Assembly (NCBI RefSeq): GCF_002924365.1
Contig: NZ_PQWB01000050.1
Span: 1 to 61,731 of the forward strand
Origin: Chromobacterium alticapitis
Lineage (GTDB): Bacteria > Pseudomonadota > Gammaproteobacteria > Burkholderiales > Chromobacteriaceae
Length of the DNA stretch: 61,731 bases
Reading direction: 5' to 3'
Shown: in pieces, positions 1 to 8,831 of the stretch
How the letters are laid out: each line of letters opens with the position of its first letter
Position numbering within the stretch: position 1 is the first letter of the stretch
The notes under the pieces: model-generated
The model's database searches: none
What the model saw: only the letters and a program-made list of their open reading frames with translations
What the model was told of the DNA's origin: nothing
Translations under genes and position numbers: made by a program

Positions 1-83
1 CGCCGGAGCGGGAATGGGTTGCCAGGGTGAGAGAGTCTTGCCGAATAGACAGGCAGCCTCAGGTCCGCGGCCTAGCTGAAAAG

Positions 84-108
84 CCCCTCTCCCCTGGCGG
101 GAGAGGGG
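84..108. repeat. Short GC-rich stem-loop
   Basis: A perfect inverted repeat CCCCTCTCCC / GGGAGAGGGG with a 5-base loop, followed by a second GGGGAGAGGG copy a few bases on. This type of extragenic palindrome is common in GC-rich proteobacteria. On the minus strand it is followed by CTTTTC, so it could act as a weak secondary terminator for lldP, about 120 bases after that gene's stop. The first 228 bases hold only this hairpin and the one next to lldP; no gene is seen. Confidence 0.5.
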
Positions 109-199
109 TTGGGGAGAGGGGGCAGTTCGTAGCGCGGTCGGGCGGACTGCCAGGCCATGCCCGCCAGCAGGGGGGGTGGATAGGCCGAGCAGCCGCGCA

Positions 200-227
200 G
201 CGGATGCCCCTCAAGCGGGGCATCCGC
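200..227 (-). terminator. Stem-loop directly after lldP
   Basis: A perfect 11-bp stem, GCGGATGCCCC / GGGGCATCCGC, with a 6-base loop begins one base past the lldP stop codon. It has no run of T on the minus strand, so it is either a factor-dependent terminator or a 3'-end stabilising hairpin for the lactate operon transcript. Confidence 0.55.
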
Positions 228-228
228 C

Positions 229-1863
229 CTACCCCATCTGCGCCATCAGCCAGGTCAGGCCGCCCACGAAGCTGCAAAAGATCAGGCTGTGCTTCAGCGT
301 GAAACGGAACAGATCCGCCTCCTTTCCGATCAAGCCTACCGCGGCGCAGGCCACGGCGATGGACTGAGGCGAGATCATCTTGCCGGTGACGCCGCCGGTG
401 GTGTTGGCCGCCACCAACAGCACGTCCGACACGCCCAGCTGGTGCGCGGTGGCCGCCTGCAGGGCGGAGAACAGGGCATTGGACGAGGTGTCGGATCCGG
501 TCAGGAACACGCCCAGCCAGCCCAAAAACGGCGAGAAGAACGGGAAAGCCTGCCCGGTATTGGCCAGACACAGCGCCAGCGTGCTGGACATGCCGGAATA
601 ATTGGCGACGAAGGCGAAGGCCAGCACCATGCCGATGGACAGGATGGGCCGGCGCAGCTCCATCAGCGTCTCGCCAAACGCGCGCGCGCCGTCTGCCGGG
701 CGAAACTTCAGCAAGGCCATGGACAGCAGCGCGGCCAAGAAGATGGCGCTGCCGACGGCGGACACGAAGTCCAGCTTGTACAAGGCCTCGTAAGGCGCGT
801 CCTTGGCGACGATGGGCGCGGTCTTGAGCACCAGTTTGTCCAGCCCCGGCACATGCAGCTTCCACACCCACCCCTCCAGCGCCCCGCCCTTTCCAAACAA
901 GGCCTTGAACGGCTTGACGCTCCACACCGTCACCAGCGCGGTCAGGATCAAAAACGGGCTCCAGGCGCGGGCGATCTGGGCCATGGAGAAACCGCTGGCC
1001 TGGCGCGCGGACGGCGCGCGGCGGCCATGGAAAGTGAAGATTTCACTGGGCTGCCAAACCTTCAGGAACAGTGTCAGGCAGATCAGGCTGACCAGGGCCG
1101 AGGTGATGTCCGGCAGCTCCGGTCCGATGTAGTTGGAGGTGAAAAACTGGGTGACCGCGAACGACACCCCGGCCACCAGAATGGCCGGCCAGGTCTGGCG
1201 CACGCCCTTGAGGCCATCCATCATCATGACCAGCCAGAACGGCACGATCACCGACAAGATGGGCAGCTGATGGCCGGCCTTGGCGCCGATCAGGAACGGG
1301 TCCAGCCCCGTCACCTGCCCGGCCACGATGATCGGTATCCCCATGGCGCCGAAGGCCACCGGCGCGGTATTGGCGATCAGGCACAACCCGGCCGCGTACA
1401 AGGGATTGAAACCCAGCCCCACCAGCAAGGCTGCGGTGATGGCCACTGGCGCGCCGAAACCGGCCGCGCCCTCCAGGAAGGCGCCGAAGGAGAAACCCAC
1501 CAGCAGCATCTGCAGTCGCTGGTCCTCGGTCACCGACAGCACCGAAGCGCGGATGATGTCGAACTGGCCGGTCTTGACCGTGATCTTGTACAGGAACACG
1601 GCGGCGATGATGATCCAGGCGATGGGCCACAGGCCGTAGCCGAAACCGAAGGCCGCCGCCGCCAGCGCCATCTTGGCGGGCATGCCGTAGAACAGGATGG
1701 CCACCGCCAGCGCGATCAGCACCGTCAAGGTGCCGGCGACGTGGCCCTTCAGCCGCAGCACCGCCAGCGCGACGAAGAAAAAGACGATGGGCAACGCGGC
1801 CATCAAGGCCGACAGCGCGAGGCCGCCGGATGGAAAGTACTGCTGGGTCCAGATTTCATGCAT
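229..1863 (-). CDS. lldP: L-lactate permease LldP (LctP family)
   Basis: A 544-residue polytopic membrane protein of the lactate permease family, which imports lactate by proton symport. Hydrophobic segments run through most of the sequence. The conserved family stretch with [14 protein letters not shown] sits near residue 130, and the loop with [19 protein letters not shown] follows. A GAGGAGAA ribosome site lies upstream of the ATG. It is the last gene of the lactate operon, 125 bases after the D-lactate dehydrogenase gene, so it supplies substrate to the enzymes encoded upstream. The 125-base gap shows no strong hairpin, so read-through from the operon is likely. Length and sequence are normal for the family. 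Confidence 0.93.
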   Translation of the reverse strand: MHEIWTQQYFPSGGLALSALMAALPIVFFFVALAVLRLKGHVAGTLTVLIALAVAILFYGMPAKMALAAAAFGFGYGLWPIAWIIIAAVFLYKITVKTGQFDIIRASVLSVTEDQRLQMLLVGFSFGAFLEGAAGFGAPVAITAALLVGLGFNPLYAAGLCLIANTAPVAFGAMGIPIIVAGQVTGLDPFLIGAKAGHQLPILSVIVPFWLVMMMDGLKGVRQTWPAILVAGVSFAVTQFFTSNYIGPELPDITSALVSLICLTLFLKVWQPSEIFTFHGRRAPSARQASGFSMAQIARAWSPFLILTALVTVWSVKPFKALFGKGGALEGWVWKLHVPGLDKLVLKTAPIVAKDAPYEALYKLDFVSAVGSAIFLAALLSMALLKFRPADGARAFGETLMELRRPILSIGMVLAFAFVANYSGMSSTLALCLANTGQAFPFFSPFLGWLGVFLTGSDTSSNALFSALQAATAHQLGVSDVLLVAANTTGGVTGKMISPQSIAVACAAVGLIGKEADLFRFTLKHSLIFCSFVGGLTWLMAQMG

Positions 1864-1988
1864 GCTCAGCTTCTCCTCATTCGGGTTTCGCCGGCGCAGC
1901 CGCTCCCCTGCCGATCAACGGAATCGTTTCGGCATGGCGGGGCAGGCAGGCGTTTCTTAGGTTGACTTCAGCGTTGAAAAGGCGGCCT

Positions 1989-4805
1989 TCATGACGGGCC
2001 GTTTGGGGTGGTGCAAAAATCCAGCAGCGCCTCGATGCTGCGGTACGGAATGCCGCCGTGCTCGGTCAGGCCGATCTGGCAGGTGCGGCTCATCGATACG
2101 CCGTGGCGACAGCTATCCGGCAAAGCGGGTTTCAATCTCCTCAGGCTGTGGGCGTTCAGCTCCGGCACGGTGAAGCCCTTGTCGCCGGCGAAGCCGCAAC
2201 AAGCGATGTCCGGCACGGTCAACTCCTCGCAGCAGCTGGCGGCCAGGCGCTTCAGACTGCCCGCCGCGCCCATGGCGGTGGCGCTGCAGGGGATGTGCAG
2301 GGCTAACTGCGGCAGGCGCTGCGCGATTTCCAGCCTGGGCAGGACCTTTTCCGCCAGGAAGCCGGCGGCGTCGAACAGTCGCAGCCTGCCGTCAAGCAAG
2401 CCCTCGGCCTGCGCCTGCTTGACCCGCGCCGCGCACGGGCTGTTGTCGAGGTAAACCGGATGGCGGCCCTGTCCGCTCGCTTGCAACAGGGCGTCATTCA
2501 ACGAAGCCTGGCTGCTGGCCAGAGCGCCGGCCGCGTTGGCCGAGGCGAAAGGCTGGCCGCAGCACAGGCTGTCATGGCCGGGCGGATAGACCGGCGCGAA
2601 ACCGGCGCGGCGCAACAGATTCAGCGTATGGACGGCGACAGATTCGCCGCCCTCGCCTTCCGCCAGCGTACGGTTGACGCAGCTGACGAACAGCACCACC
2701 GGTTCGCCCTCGCCGCCCGCTTGGGGCAGCGGCGCGGCGGCGCGCGGCAGAGACGCCGGAACCAATGGAATGACCTTGCGCTCGCCCGGCTGGCGGCGCG
2801 TCATCGCGTTCAAGCGCCGCGCGCCGGCCAGATGGGCCAGCCGCAGGCCAGTCCGCGCCGCCGCCGTCATCCATTTCATATGCCGCGCGGCGAAGCCGGC
2901 CAAGGCGGGACGCCGGCTCGGGCCCTGCAGCTTTTTCATCAGCAAGCCGGTGTTGATGCCCACCGGGCAGCGCGTGGCGCACATGCCGGTGGCGGCGCAG
3001 GTGTCGATGGCGCGGTAGCGGTAGCCGGCTTTCAAAGCCGCCAGCTCCGCCGCGCCGCCGCCGTCGCGCTCCAATTGGCGGATGCGCCGCCAACTGGCCA
3101 CGCGCTGGCGCGGGCTCAGCGTCAAACCGTGCGAGGGACAGGCCGGCTCGCAAAAGCCGCATTCGGTGCAGCGGTCCACCAGCTCGTCCGCCGCCGGCAT
3201 GGGCTTGAGGTTTTCCAAGTGCAGCCTGTCGTTGTCGGTGATGATCACGCCGGGATTAAGCAGGCCGTCTGGATCGAACAAGGCCTTGATGCGCCGCATG
3301 ATGTGCCAGGCGGCGTCGCCCCACTCCTGGCGCACAAAGGGCGCCACATTGCGGCCGGTGCCGTGCTCGGCCTTCAGCGAGCCGTCGTATTCGCCGGCCA
3401 CCAGATCGCTCACGTCCTGCATGAAGGCATCGTAGCGGCTGACTTCAGCCGGGCTTTCAAAGCCGGGCGCGAATACGAAATGCAGATTGCCGTCCAGCGC
3501 ATGGCCGAACAACAGCGCCTCGCCATAGCCGTGCTTGTCGAACAGCGCGGTCAGCCTGGCCACGCCGTCGGCCAATTGCGCGATAGGGAAAGCCACATCC
3601 TCTATCACCACCGTGGTCCCCACCGCCCGCGCCGCCCCCACCGCCGGGAACAGGCCCTTGCGCAAGGCCCAGTAGGTTTCGCACTCGCGCGCGTCGCGGC
3701 TGAAGCCGCTGGAGACTTTGGGGAAGAAGCCGGCCAGAAGCTGCTCGATAGCCGCTGAATGCTCGCCCAGCCTGGCTTCGCTTTCTGCCCGCAGCTCGAT
3801 CAGCAAGCAGGCGCTAGCCGGCCCCACCGGCTGATGCAGGAAATCCGGCAGCCCCGGCTTGCCCTGCACCGCGCGGATGCTGCGGCTGTCTATCAGTTCC
3901 ACCGCCGACACGCCGCCGGCGTCGCGCGCCGCGCTCAGGGCCGACACCGCATGGCAACAGGCGTCCAGTTCGTCGAACAACACCAGCGCCGACGCCTTGT
4001 GCGGATGCTCGGCCACAGTATGGAAGGTAATCTCGGAAATGAAGCCCAGCGTGCCTTCGGAGCCGATCATCAAGTGGGCCAGCATGTCCACCGGATCGGC
4101 GAAATCCAGCAGCGCGTTGATGCCATAGCCGGTGGTGTTCTTCAGCCGGTACTTGCGGCGCACCCGCGCCGCAAGTTCGGGATCGCCGGACAGCTCGCGT
4201 GACAGCCTTGCCAAACCGTCGAGCAAGTCGGCGCGAGATTCACGGAACGCCGCCACGCTGGCCGCATCGGCGGTGTCCAGCACGGCGCCGTCCAACAGCA
4301 GCACCCGCAGCGCCTGCAGGGTGTGGTAACTGTTGTCGCGGGTGCCGCAGCACATGCCGCTGGAGTTGTTGGCGGCGATGCCGCCTATCTTGGCGGTATT
4401 GATCGATGCCGGATCGGGGCCGATCTTGCGGCCATACGGCGCCAGCATGGCGTTGGCGTGCGCGCCTATCATGCCGGGCGCCAGCCGGATGCGTTCGCCG
4501 CCGTCCAGCACCTCGCCGCGATTGAAACCATCGCCCAGCACCGCCAGCACCGAATCGCTGACCGCCTGGCCGGACAGGCTGCTGCCGGCGGCGCGGAAGG
4601 TAACTGCCACCTGATGTTGGCGCGCCAGCCGCAGCAGCCCGGCCACTTCGGCCTCGTTTTCCACTTTGGCGACAATCTGCGGCCGCAAGCGGTAGAAACT
4701 GGCGTCGGTGCCGTAGGCCAGGGTGGACAACGGGTCCGTGCAGATGCGCTTGTCCGGCATGACGCGGCGCAGGTCTTGCAGAAACGCTTGATGGGCCGGA
4801 CTCAT
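1989..4805 (-). CDS. dld-II: FAD/Fe-S D-lactate dehydrogenase (Dld-II type)
   Basis: A 938-residue fusion enzyme. An FAD-binding PCMH domain (about residues 40-260, with the glycine-rich GTRDNSY/NNSSGMCCG region) is followed by an FAD-oxidase C-terminal domain ending near 520. Next come two 4Fe-4S motifs (Cys546/549/552/556 and around Cys603/609/613) and a C-terminal cysteine-rich region with two CCG motifs (near residues 745 and 868). This architecture matches the quinone-linked D-lactate dehydrogenase Dld-II described in Shewanella, where it neighbours lldEFG and a lactate permease exactly as here. The start codon overlaps the lldF stop as ATGA, implying translational coupling. A related glycolate or 2-hydroxyglutarate dehydrogenase cannot be excluded by sequence alone, but the neighbourhood favours D-lactate. 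Confidence 0.88.
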   Translation of the reverse strand: MSPAHQAFLQDLRRVMPDKRICTDPLSTLAYGTDASFYRLRPQIVAKVENEAEVAGLLRLARQHQVAVTFRAAGSSLSGQAVSDSVLAVLGDGFNRGEVLDGGERIRLAPGMIGAHANAMLAPYGRKIGPDPASINTAKIGGIAANNSSGMCCGTRDNSYHTLQALRVLLLDGAVLDTADAASVAAFRESRADLLDGLARLSRELSGDPELAARVRRKYRLKNTTGYGINALLDFADPVDMLAHLMIGSEGTLGFISEITFHTVAEHPHKASALVLFDELDACCHAVSALSAARDAGGVSAVELIDSRSIRAVQGKPGLPDFLHQPVGPASACLLIELRAESEARLGEHSAAIEQLLAGFFPKVSSGFSRDARECETYWALRKGLFPAVGAARAVGTTVVIEDVAFPIAQLADGVARLTALFDKHGYGEALLFGHALDGNLHFVFAPGFESPAEVSRYDAFMQDVSDLVAGEYDGSLKAEHGTGRNVAPFVRQEWGDAAWHIMRRIKALFDPDGLLNPGVIITDNDRLHLENLKPMPAADELVDRCTECGFCEPACPSHGLTLSPRQRVASWRRIRQLERDGGGAAELAALKAGYRYRAIDTCAATGMCATRCPVGINTGLLMKKLQGPSRRPALAGFAARHMKWMTAAARTGLRLAHLAGARRLNAMTRRQPGERKVIPLVPASLPRAAAPLPQAGGEGEPVVLFVSCVNRTLAEGEGGESVAVHTLNLLRRAGFAPVYPPGHDSLCCGQPFASANAAGALASSQASLNDALLQASGQGRHPVYLDNSPCAARVKQAQAEGLLDGRLRLFDAAGFLAEKVLPRLEIAQRLPQLALHIPCSATAMGAAGSLKRLAASCCEELTVPDIACCGFAGDKGFTVPELNAHSLRRLKPALPDSCRHGVSMSRTCQIGLTEHGGIPYRSIEALLDFCTTPNGPS

Positions 4806-6259
4806 GCGGACTTCCCCTTGTTCGCTTCGCGTTCGCGCAGCAGCTCATGCAGCGTCTTGGGCGCCGGCGTCAGCGGCAGATGGTTCTGCGTCCAGCCCAG
4901 CTGGTTCTTGGGCGCGTGCTTGCGCAAGCGCGTGGCCGCCCAGCCGAATAGCCTATATAGGTTTGGCGAGGCATGGACCAGCCGCCAGCCCTTCCAGGCC
5001 AGGCTTTCCGCGCCGCCGGCCGCCGCGCCCTGGCCGCGCAGCGGGTGCGCCACCCGCTCGCTGGCCGGCCGCTGGCTTTCCTCGCGCAGCCGCATCAGCA
5101 TTTCCGGAATCGGAATCCGCACCGGGCACACCTCGCCGCAAGCGCCGCACAGGCTGGACGCCGTCGGCAGGTCGCGGGTGTTTTCCAGCCCCATCAAATG
5201 CGGCGAAATGATCTCGCCTATCGGTCCCGGATACGTCGTGCCGTAGGCATGCCCGCCGATGCGGGTGTAGACCGGGCAATGGTTCATGCAGGCGCCACAG
5301 CGTATGCATTGCAGCGTCTTGCGCAGCTGCTCGTCGGCGTAAGCCTGGCTGCGGCCGTTGTCCAGCAGCACCAGATGCACCTCGCGCGGGCCGTCCTTTT
5401 CGCCCGGCTTGCGCGGGCTGCTGATCATATTGAAGTAGGTGGTGATGGGCTGGCCGATGGCGGAGCGGGTGAGCAGGCTGTACAGCGGGACCACGTCTTC
5501 CAGCTTTTCCACCACCTTCTCGATGCCGGTGATGGCGATGTGAACGTCCGGCACCGTGGTGCACATGCGGCCGTTGCCCTCGTTTTCCACCAGGCACAGC
5601 GTGCCGGTTTCGGCCACGGCGAAGTTGACGCCGGACAGGCCGACATCGGCTTCCAGAAACTTGCGGCGCAGCACGCGGCGGCCGATCTGGATCAGAGCGT
5701 CCACGTCCTCGGTATACGGCGTGTCCGGCAGTTGCTCATGGAACAGCTGGGCGATGTCCTGCTTGGTCTTGTGGATGGCCGGCATGATGATGTGGGTGGG
5801 TTTCTCGCCCGCCAGCTGGACGATGTACTCGCCCATATCGCTCTCCACCGCCTCCACGCCCTGCTCGGCCAGGTAATGGTTGAGCTCGACCTCCTCGCTG
5901 ACCATGGACTTGCCCTTGACCATCAGCTTGCCCTGCCTGCCGGCGACGATGCCATGGATGATGCGATTGGCGTCCTCAGCCGTCTCCGCCCAATGCACTT
6001 TCACGCCGTTTGCCGTGAGCTTGTCTTCCAGTTTTTCCAGCAGTTCCGGCAGCCGGGACAAACAGCGCTGGCGTATGCCCTCGCCCAGCGTGCGCAGCGC
6101 GGACAGCTCCGCCTCGTCCGGAAACGCCACCAGCCGCTTGGCCATCAAAAAGTCCATGGAACCACGCAGGCTTTGCCGCAGCTTGCCATCCGTCAGCGCC
6201 AGCTTGGCGTTGTCCTTGAAGGCGCGCGACGGATAAACGGTGATCTTGCTCTCGCTCAT
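4802..6259 (-). CDS. lldF: L-lactate dehydrogenase Fe-S subunit LldF (LutB)
   Basis: A 485-residue iron-sulfur subunit of the three-part LldEFG (LutABC) complex that oxidises L-lactate to pyruvate at the membrane. An N-terminal LUD domain (about residues 60-300) precedes two ferredoxin-like 4Fe-4S motifs at Cys318/321/324/328 and Cys371/374/378. The C-terminus carries a short LutB tail. Start and stop both overlap neighbouring genes as ATGA, which fixes the start codon. Length and cysteine pattern are as expected. It works with LldE and LldG encoded just upstream. Confidence 0.93.
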   Translation of the reverse strand: MSESKITVYPSRAFKDNAKLALTDGKLRQSLRGSMDFLMAKRLVAFPDEAELSALRTLGEGIRQRCLSRLPELLEKLEDKLTANGVKVHWAETAEDANRIIHGIVAGRQGKLMVKGKSMVSEEVELNHYLAEQGVEAVESDMGEYIVQLAGEKPTHIIMPAIHKTKQDIAQLFHEQLPDTPYTEDVDALIQIGRRVLRRKFLEADVGLSGVNFAVAETGTLCLVENEGNGRMCTTVPDVHIAITGIEKVVEKLEDVVPLYSLLTRSAIGQPITTYFNMISSPRKPGEKDGPREVHLVLLDNGRSQAYADEQLRKTLQCIRCGACMNHCPVYTRIGGHAYGTTYPGPIGEIISPHLMGLENTRDLPTASSLCGACGEVCPVRIPIPEMLMRLREESQRPASERVAHPLRGQGAAAGGAESLAWKGWRLVHASPNLYRLFGWAATRLRKHAPKNQLGWTQNHLPLTPAPKTLHELLREREANKGKSA

Positions 6260-6954
6260 CGCCCTGCTCCTTCCACGTCATGGATGGCGATGTGCGGCGG
6301 CAGCACGGCCAGCACCAGCAGCTCGCGCGGGCCGTGCGCGCCGTAAGCCAGCGTTTGCTGGATATCGGCGGTCTTAGAGGGGCCGGAGATCAGCAGCGCG
6401 TTGGTGGGCATGCCGGCGGACCAATTCTCGCCCTTCATCGCCGAGTAAAAATCCGAGTACAGCGTGGCGGCGTCGAACAAGGCGATGTGCAAGGGCGGAA
6501 CCAGGCTCATCGTCCGCGGCTCGGCCTCATCCGGCCACAGCGCCAGCGTGCCGGTGGCGGCGATGCCGCAGCGGACAGACGTGAAACCGGCGGCGATGTC
6601 GAACAGCTCCGCCTTCCAGCCATCCACCTCGCGGTCGAAGCAGACGATGCGCGGCGCGTCCGCGGCGCCCTGCAGGCGCTGCGCCAGTCGCCGGCCATGC
6701 GCCGTGTCGGACAACAGCAGCGAATCTTGCGGATGCGCGGCCAGCCAATCGGCCAGCGCCGCGTCCCACTCCGCCTCGCGCGTCCACAGGATGTCGGTTT
6801 TCACCGCGCGCATCATCGCCGCCCAGTGGCGCAGGCGAGCGACTTCATCGTCCAGGCTGGCAAAGCGCTGGAAATGACCGGCCAGATCGGGCCGCGCGCG
6901 CTCTTGCCTCGGCGCGGCGCGCAATTTTTGCAAGATGGAGGCGCGCGCGCTCAT
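6256..6954 (-). CDS. lldG: L-lactate dehydrogenase subunit LldG (LutC)
   Basis: A 232-residue LUD-domain protein, the third component of the LldEFG L-lactate oxidising complex. The start chosen is the ATG whose first bases overlap the lldE stop (ATGA); a longer reading frame upstream would run into lldE and adds residues unlike the family. The core has the family pattern around GIAATGTLALWPDEAEPR and the C-terminal SGPSKTADIQQTLAYGAHGP, where an RSxTADIE-like signature is usual. It ends in an ATGA overlap with lldF, so the three subunits should be made in fixed proportion. Confidence 0.92.
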   Translation of the reverse strand: MSARASILQKLRAAPRQERARPDLAGHFQRFASLDDEVARLRHWAAMMRAVKTDILWTREAEWDAALADWLAAHPQDSLLLSDTAHGRRLAQRLQGAADAPRIVCFDREVDGWKAELFDIAAGFTSVRCGIAATGTLALWPDEAEPRTMSLVPPLHIALFDAATLYSDFYSAMKGENWSAGMPTNALLISGPSKTADIQQTLAYGAHGPRELLVLAVLPPHIAIHDVEGAGR

Positions 6955-7694
6955 CGCTTGCCTCCGGTGCGCTCCAGCAGAAAGCTGGCCAGGTGGCGGC
7001 CCTGGAAGCCGCTGCCGCACTGCCCCAGCTTGCCGTTGATATTGAGCAGGCAGCCGCCGTCCGCGGTGACGAACTCCACCGCGCCGCTATCCTGCAGCGA
7101 TTGGGCCTTGTCGGCCACCATCGCGCCGGCGATGTCCGGATGCTTGATGGAGAAAGTGCCGCCGAAGCCGCAGCACTCGGATTCATGATCATGCACCACG
7201 CGTTCGACGTTTTGCAGCCTGTCGACTAGCGCCCAGCTGCTCTTGTGCACATTCATCTCGCGCCGCGCCGAGCAGGAGGTATGCACCGCCACTTTGACCG
7301 GCGCGCCCAGATCTTGCGGCCGCCAGTCCAGATGGTTGAGCAGGAAATCGGAAAACTCCACCACCCGCGCGGCGATGGCGCAAGCTTCCATTTCATCCGC
7401 CTCGCCGGCGAACAGCTTGGGCCAGTGATGCTGGATCATGCCGCCGCAGGAACCGGACGGCACCACGATGGGCCAGGCTTCCGGGAAACAGGCCAGCTGC
7501 GCGCGCGCCACGGCCAGCGCCTCCTTGGGGTGGCCGCTGGTATAGGCCGGCTGGCCGCAGCAGCTTTGGGCCTGAGGGAAATGCACCAGCACGCCCAAGC
7601 CTTCCAGCAGGGCGATGGCGTCTAGGCCAGCTTCCGGCAGGAACAGGTCGAGCAGACAGGTGCCGAACAGGTAAACGTCGGCAGGCGTCTTCAT
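6951..7694 (-). CDS. lldE: L-lactate dehydrogenase subunit LldE (LutA)
   Basis: A 247-residue protein with two cysteine-rich CCG domains (SCCGQP near residue 45 and ECCGFGG near residue 175), the heterodisulfide-reductase-like fold that binds an Fe-S cluster in LutA/LldE. It is the first gene of the lactate operon. A GGAAG-type ribosome site precedes the ATG, and a perfect LldR-type palindrome lies 14 bases upstream. The stop codon overlaps lldG. It acts in L-lactate oxidation with LldF and LldG. Confidence 0.93.
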   Translation of the reverse strand: MKTPADVYLFGTCLLDLFLPEAGLDAIALLEGLGVLVHFPQAQSCCGQPAYTSGHPKEALAVARAQLACFPEAWPIVVPSGSCGGMIQHHWPKLFAGEADEMEACAIAARVVEFSDFLLNHLDWRPQDLGAPVKVAVHTSCSARREMNVHKSSWALVDRLQNVERVVHDHESECCGFGGTFSIKHPDIAGAMVADKAQSLQDSGAVEFVTADGGCLLNINGKLGQCGSGFQGRHLASFLLERTGGKR

Positions 7695-7707
7695 GGCTTC
7701 CTTTGTA

Positions 7708-7724
7708 AATTGGTAAGACCAATT
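7708..7724. promoter_or_regulatory. LldR/PdhR-type operator of the lactate operon
   Basis: A perfect 17-bp palindrome, AATTGGTAAGACCAATT. It fits the AATTGGTnnnACCAATT consensus of FadR-subfamily regulators such as PdhR and LldR. It starts 14 bases upstream of lldE and falls just after the predicted transcription start, a position suited to repression. The same TGGTnnnACCA core recurs in front of the lldR gene. Confidence 0.82.
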
Positions 7725-7739
7725 ATTCTTATAAAAACC

Positions 7740-7768
7740 ACTTTAGAGTGAATGCTTGAATCCGTCAA
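7740..7768 (-). promoter_or_regulatory. Sigma-70 promoter of the lactate operon
   Basis: On the minus strand, TTGACG (7763-7768) and TAAAGT (7740-7745) are separated by exactly 17 bases. Initiation is expected near 7733, putting the LldR-type palindrome at roughly +9 to +25. The rest of the 370-base spacer up to arsR (about 7770-8010) contains nothing else recognisable. Confidence 0.68.
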
Positions 7769-8020
7769 TATGACAAGCGCTGACGATGCATACCGTTGCG
7801 CGCCTGTCATCACCCGCTCACGCCGCAGCCCATGAAGCTCACGGAATCGCGCCGAGCTCGGCCTTGTGGTTTTTTGGCGAAAACGGGAAAGCGCATCCGG
7901 AAAGATAGCCGCGTCAATGCGGCCAAACCGGCCATGCAAGACGATGACCGCGACCGATGCGCGCATGCTTGATGCGCCGAGTGAAATCCATCATTTCGTT
8001 CGCGGCTTGAAAGGATTCGC

Positions 8021-8077
8021 ATGAAACTCTGGCCACACATCCATATTTCCATAATAATGGAAATATGGATACTTTAA
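8021..8077 (+). CDS. Possible 18-residue leader ORF overlapping arsR
   Basis: A short reading frame MKLWPHIHISIIMEIWIL starts 5 bases after a good AAGGA ribosome site and ends 12 bases inside arsR in another frame. The arsR ATG itself has no visible ribosome site. The frame could therefore feed ribosomes to arsR by coupling, or be a chance product of the AT-rich operator it covers. Nothing beyond the ribosome site and overlap supports it. Confidence 0.3.
   Translation: MKLWPHIHISIIMEIWIL
8039..8070. promoter_or_regulatory. ArsR operator overlapping the arsR start codon
   Basis: Two perfect 14-bp arms, ATCCATATTTCCAT and ATGGAAATATGGAT, flank a 4-base AATA centre. The right arm includes the arsR ATG (8065-8067). 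A CATAAT element at 8050-8055 inside the palindrome could be a -10 box, which would start transcription at or very near the ATG. Such a long symmetric site suits a dimeric ArsR repressor and autoregulation of the ars operon. Confidence 0.75.
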
Positions 8078-8412
8078 CCGCCGCCGAACGCTTGGCCGCC
8101 CTGGGGCATGAGTCCAGGCTGGCCATCTACCGCCTGCTGGTCGAAGCCGGCCCGGATGGGCTGATCGCCAGCGCCATCGCCGAAGCGCTGGGCCTGCCCG
8201 CCGCCACGCTGTCCTTCCACCTGTCGCACCTGAGCCGCGTCGGCCTGGTCAAGGGCGAGCGCGAGAGCCGCTTCATCCGCTACTCCGCCGAATACGGCGC
8301 GATGGACGCGCTGATCGGCTTCCTGACTCGCAATTGTTGCCAGGGCGAACCCTGCCTGCCGCAAACCTCCTGCTGCGCGCCCCAACCCCATGACGGAGAC
8401 TCCCGGCCATGA
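8065..8412 (+). CDS. arsR: ArsR-family arsenic-responsive repressor
   Basis: A 115-residue winged-helix repressor. The DNA-recognition helix region reads LGLPAATLSFHLSHLSRVGL (residues 42-61). It lacks the ELCVCDL metal-site motif of the E. coli type. Instead cysteines cluster at the C-terminus (Cys91, 92, 97, 103, 104), similar in placement to the C-terminal arsenite site known for Acidithiobacillus ferrooxidans ArsR. The ATG lies inside the operator palindrome and has no Shine-Dalgarno sequence, so the message may be leaderless or coupled to a short upstream frame. The stop overlaps arsC as ATGA. It is expected to repress arsR-arsC-acr3 until arsenite binds. Confidence 0.9.
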   Translation: MDTLTAAERLAALGHESRLAIYRLLVEAGPDGLIASAIAEALGLPAATLSFHLSHLSRVGLVKGERESRFIRYSAEYGAMDALIGFLTRNCCQGEPCLPQTSCCAPQPHDGDSRP

Positions 8413-8822
8413 GCCAACTGAAAACCGTGCTGGTGCTGTGCACCGGCAATTCCTGCCGCTCGCAGATGGGCGAAGCCATCCTCAACCATGAGCTGGCGGG
8501 CTTGGCGCGCGCGCTCTCCGCCGGCACCGAGCCGCAGACCCAAGTCGCCAATGGCGCGATTGAGGCCTTGCGGCTGATCGGCTTGCCCACCGACGGTTTG
8601 CATCCCAAGGATGTGGAGGCCGTGATGAACGAGGACATCGATCTGGTGGTCAGCGTCTGCGACAAGGCCAGGGAAAGCTGCCCCGTCTTCCCCCGCCCGG
8701 TCAAACGCATCCATGTCGGCTTCCACGACCCTCACGGCGAGCTGCTGGACAGTTTCATCCACGTACGCGACGACATCCGCGCCCGGCTGGTGCCTGCAGT
8801 GCGCGAAGCCTTGGGAATTTAA
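8409..8822 (+). CDS. arsC: Thioredoxin-coupled arsenate reductase ArsC
   Basis: A 137-residue enzyme of the low-molecular-weight tyrosine phosphatase fold, reducing arsenate to arsenite in the cytoplasm. The P-loop CTGNSCRS gives catalytic Cys11 and Arg17. Cys84 and Cys91 match the disulfide relay cysteines (82 and 89) of the S. aureus enzyme, and Asp107 lies in the FHDPHG acid loop. It is therefore the thioredoxin-linked class, unlike the glutaredoxin-linked E. coli ArsC. It is coupled to arsR by ATGA, with acr3 following 9 bases later. Confidence 0.92.
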   Translation: MSQLKTVLVLCTGNSCRSQMGEAILNHELAGLARALSAGTEPQTQVANGAIEALRLIGLPTDGLHPKDVEAVMNEDIDLVVSVCDKARESCPVFPRPVKRIHVGFHDPHGELLDSFIHVRDDIRARLVPAVREALGI

Positions 8823-8831
8823 GGAGAACGC

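Noticed and set aside
84-108. Rho-independent terminator or CRISPR-like repeat at the left edge
   Set aside because: A single hairpin with partial third copy; no regular spacing, so not an array, and the T run is too short for a sure terminator.
289-1965. Long plus-strand frame opposite lldP, and similar long frames opposite gdhB and fruB
   Set aside because: Shadow frames caused by high GC at third positions; His/Gln/Arg-rich and without homology.
7691-8052. Open frames on the minus strand upstream of lldE
   Set aside because: They run through the lld promoter and ars operator and resemble nothing; random frames in GC-rich DNA.
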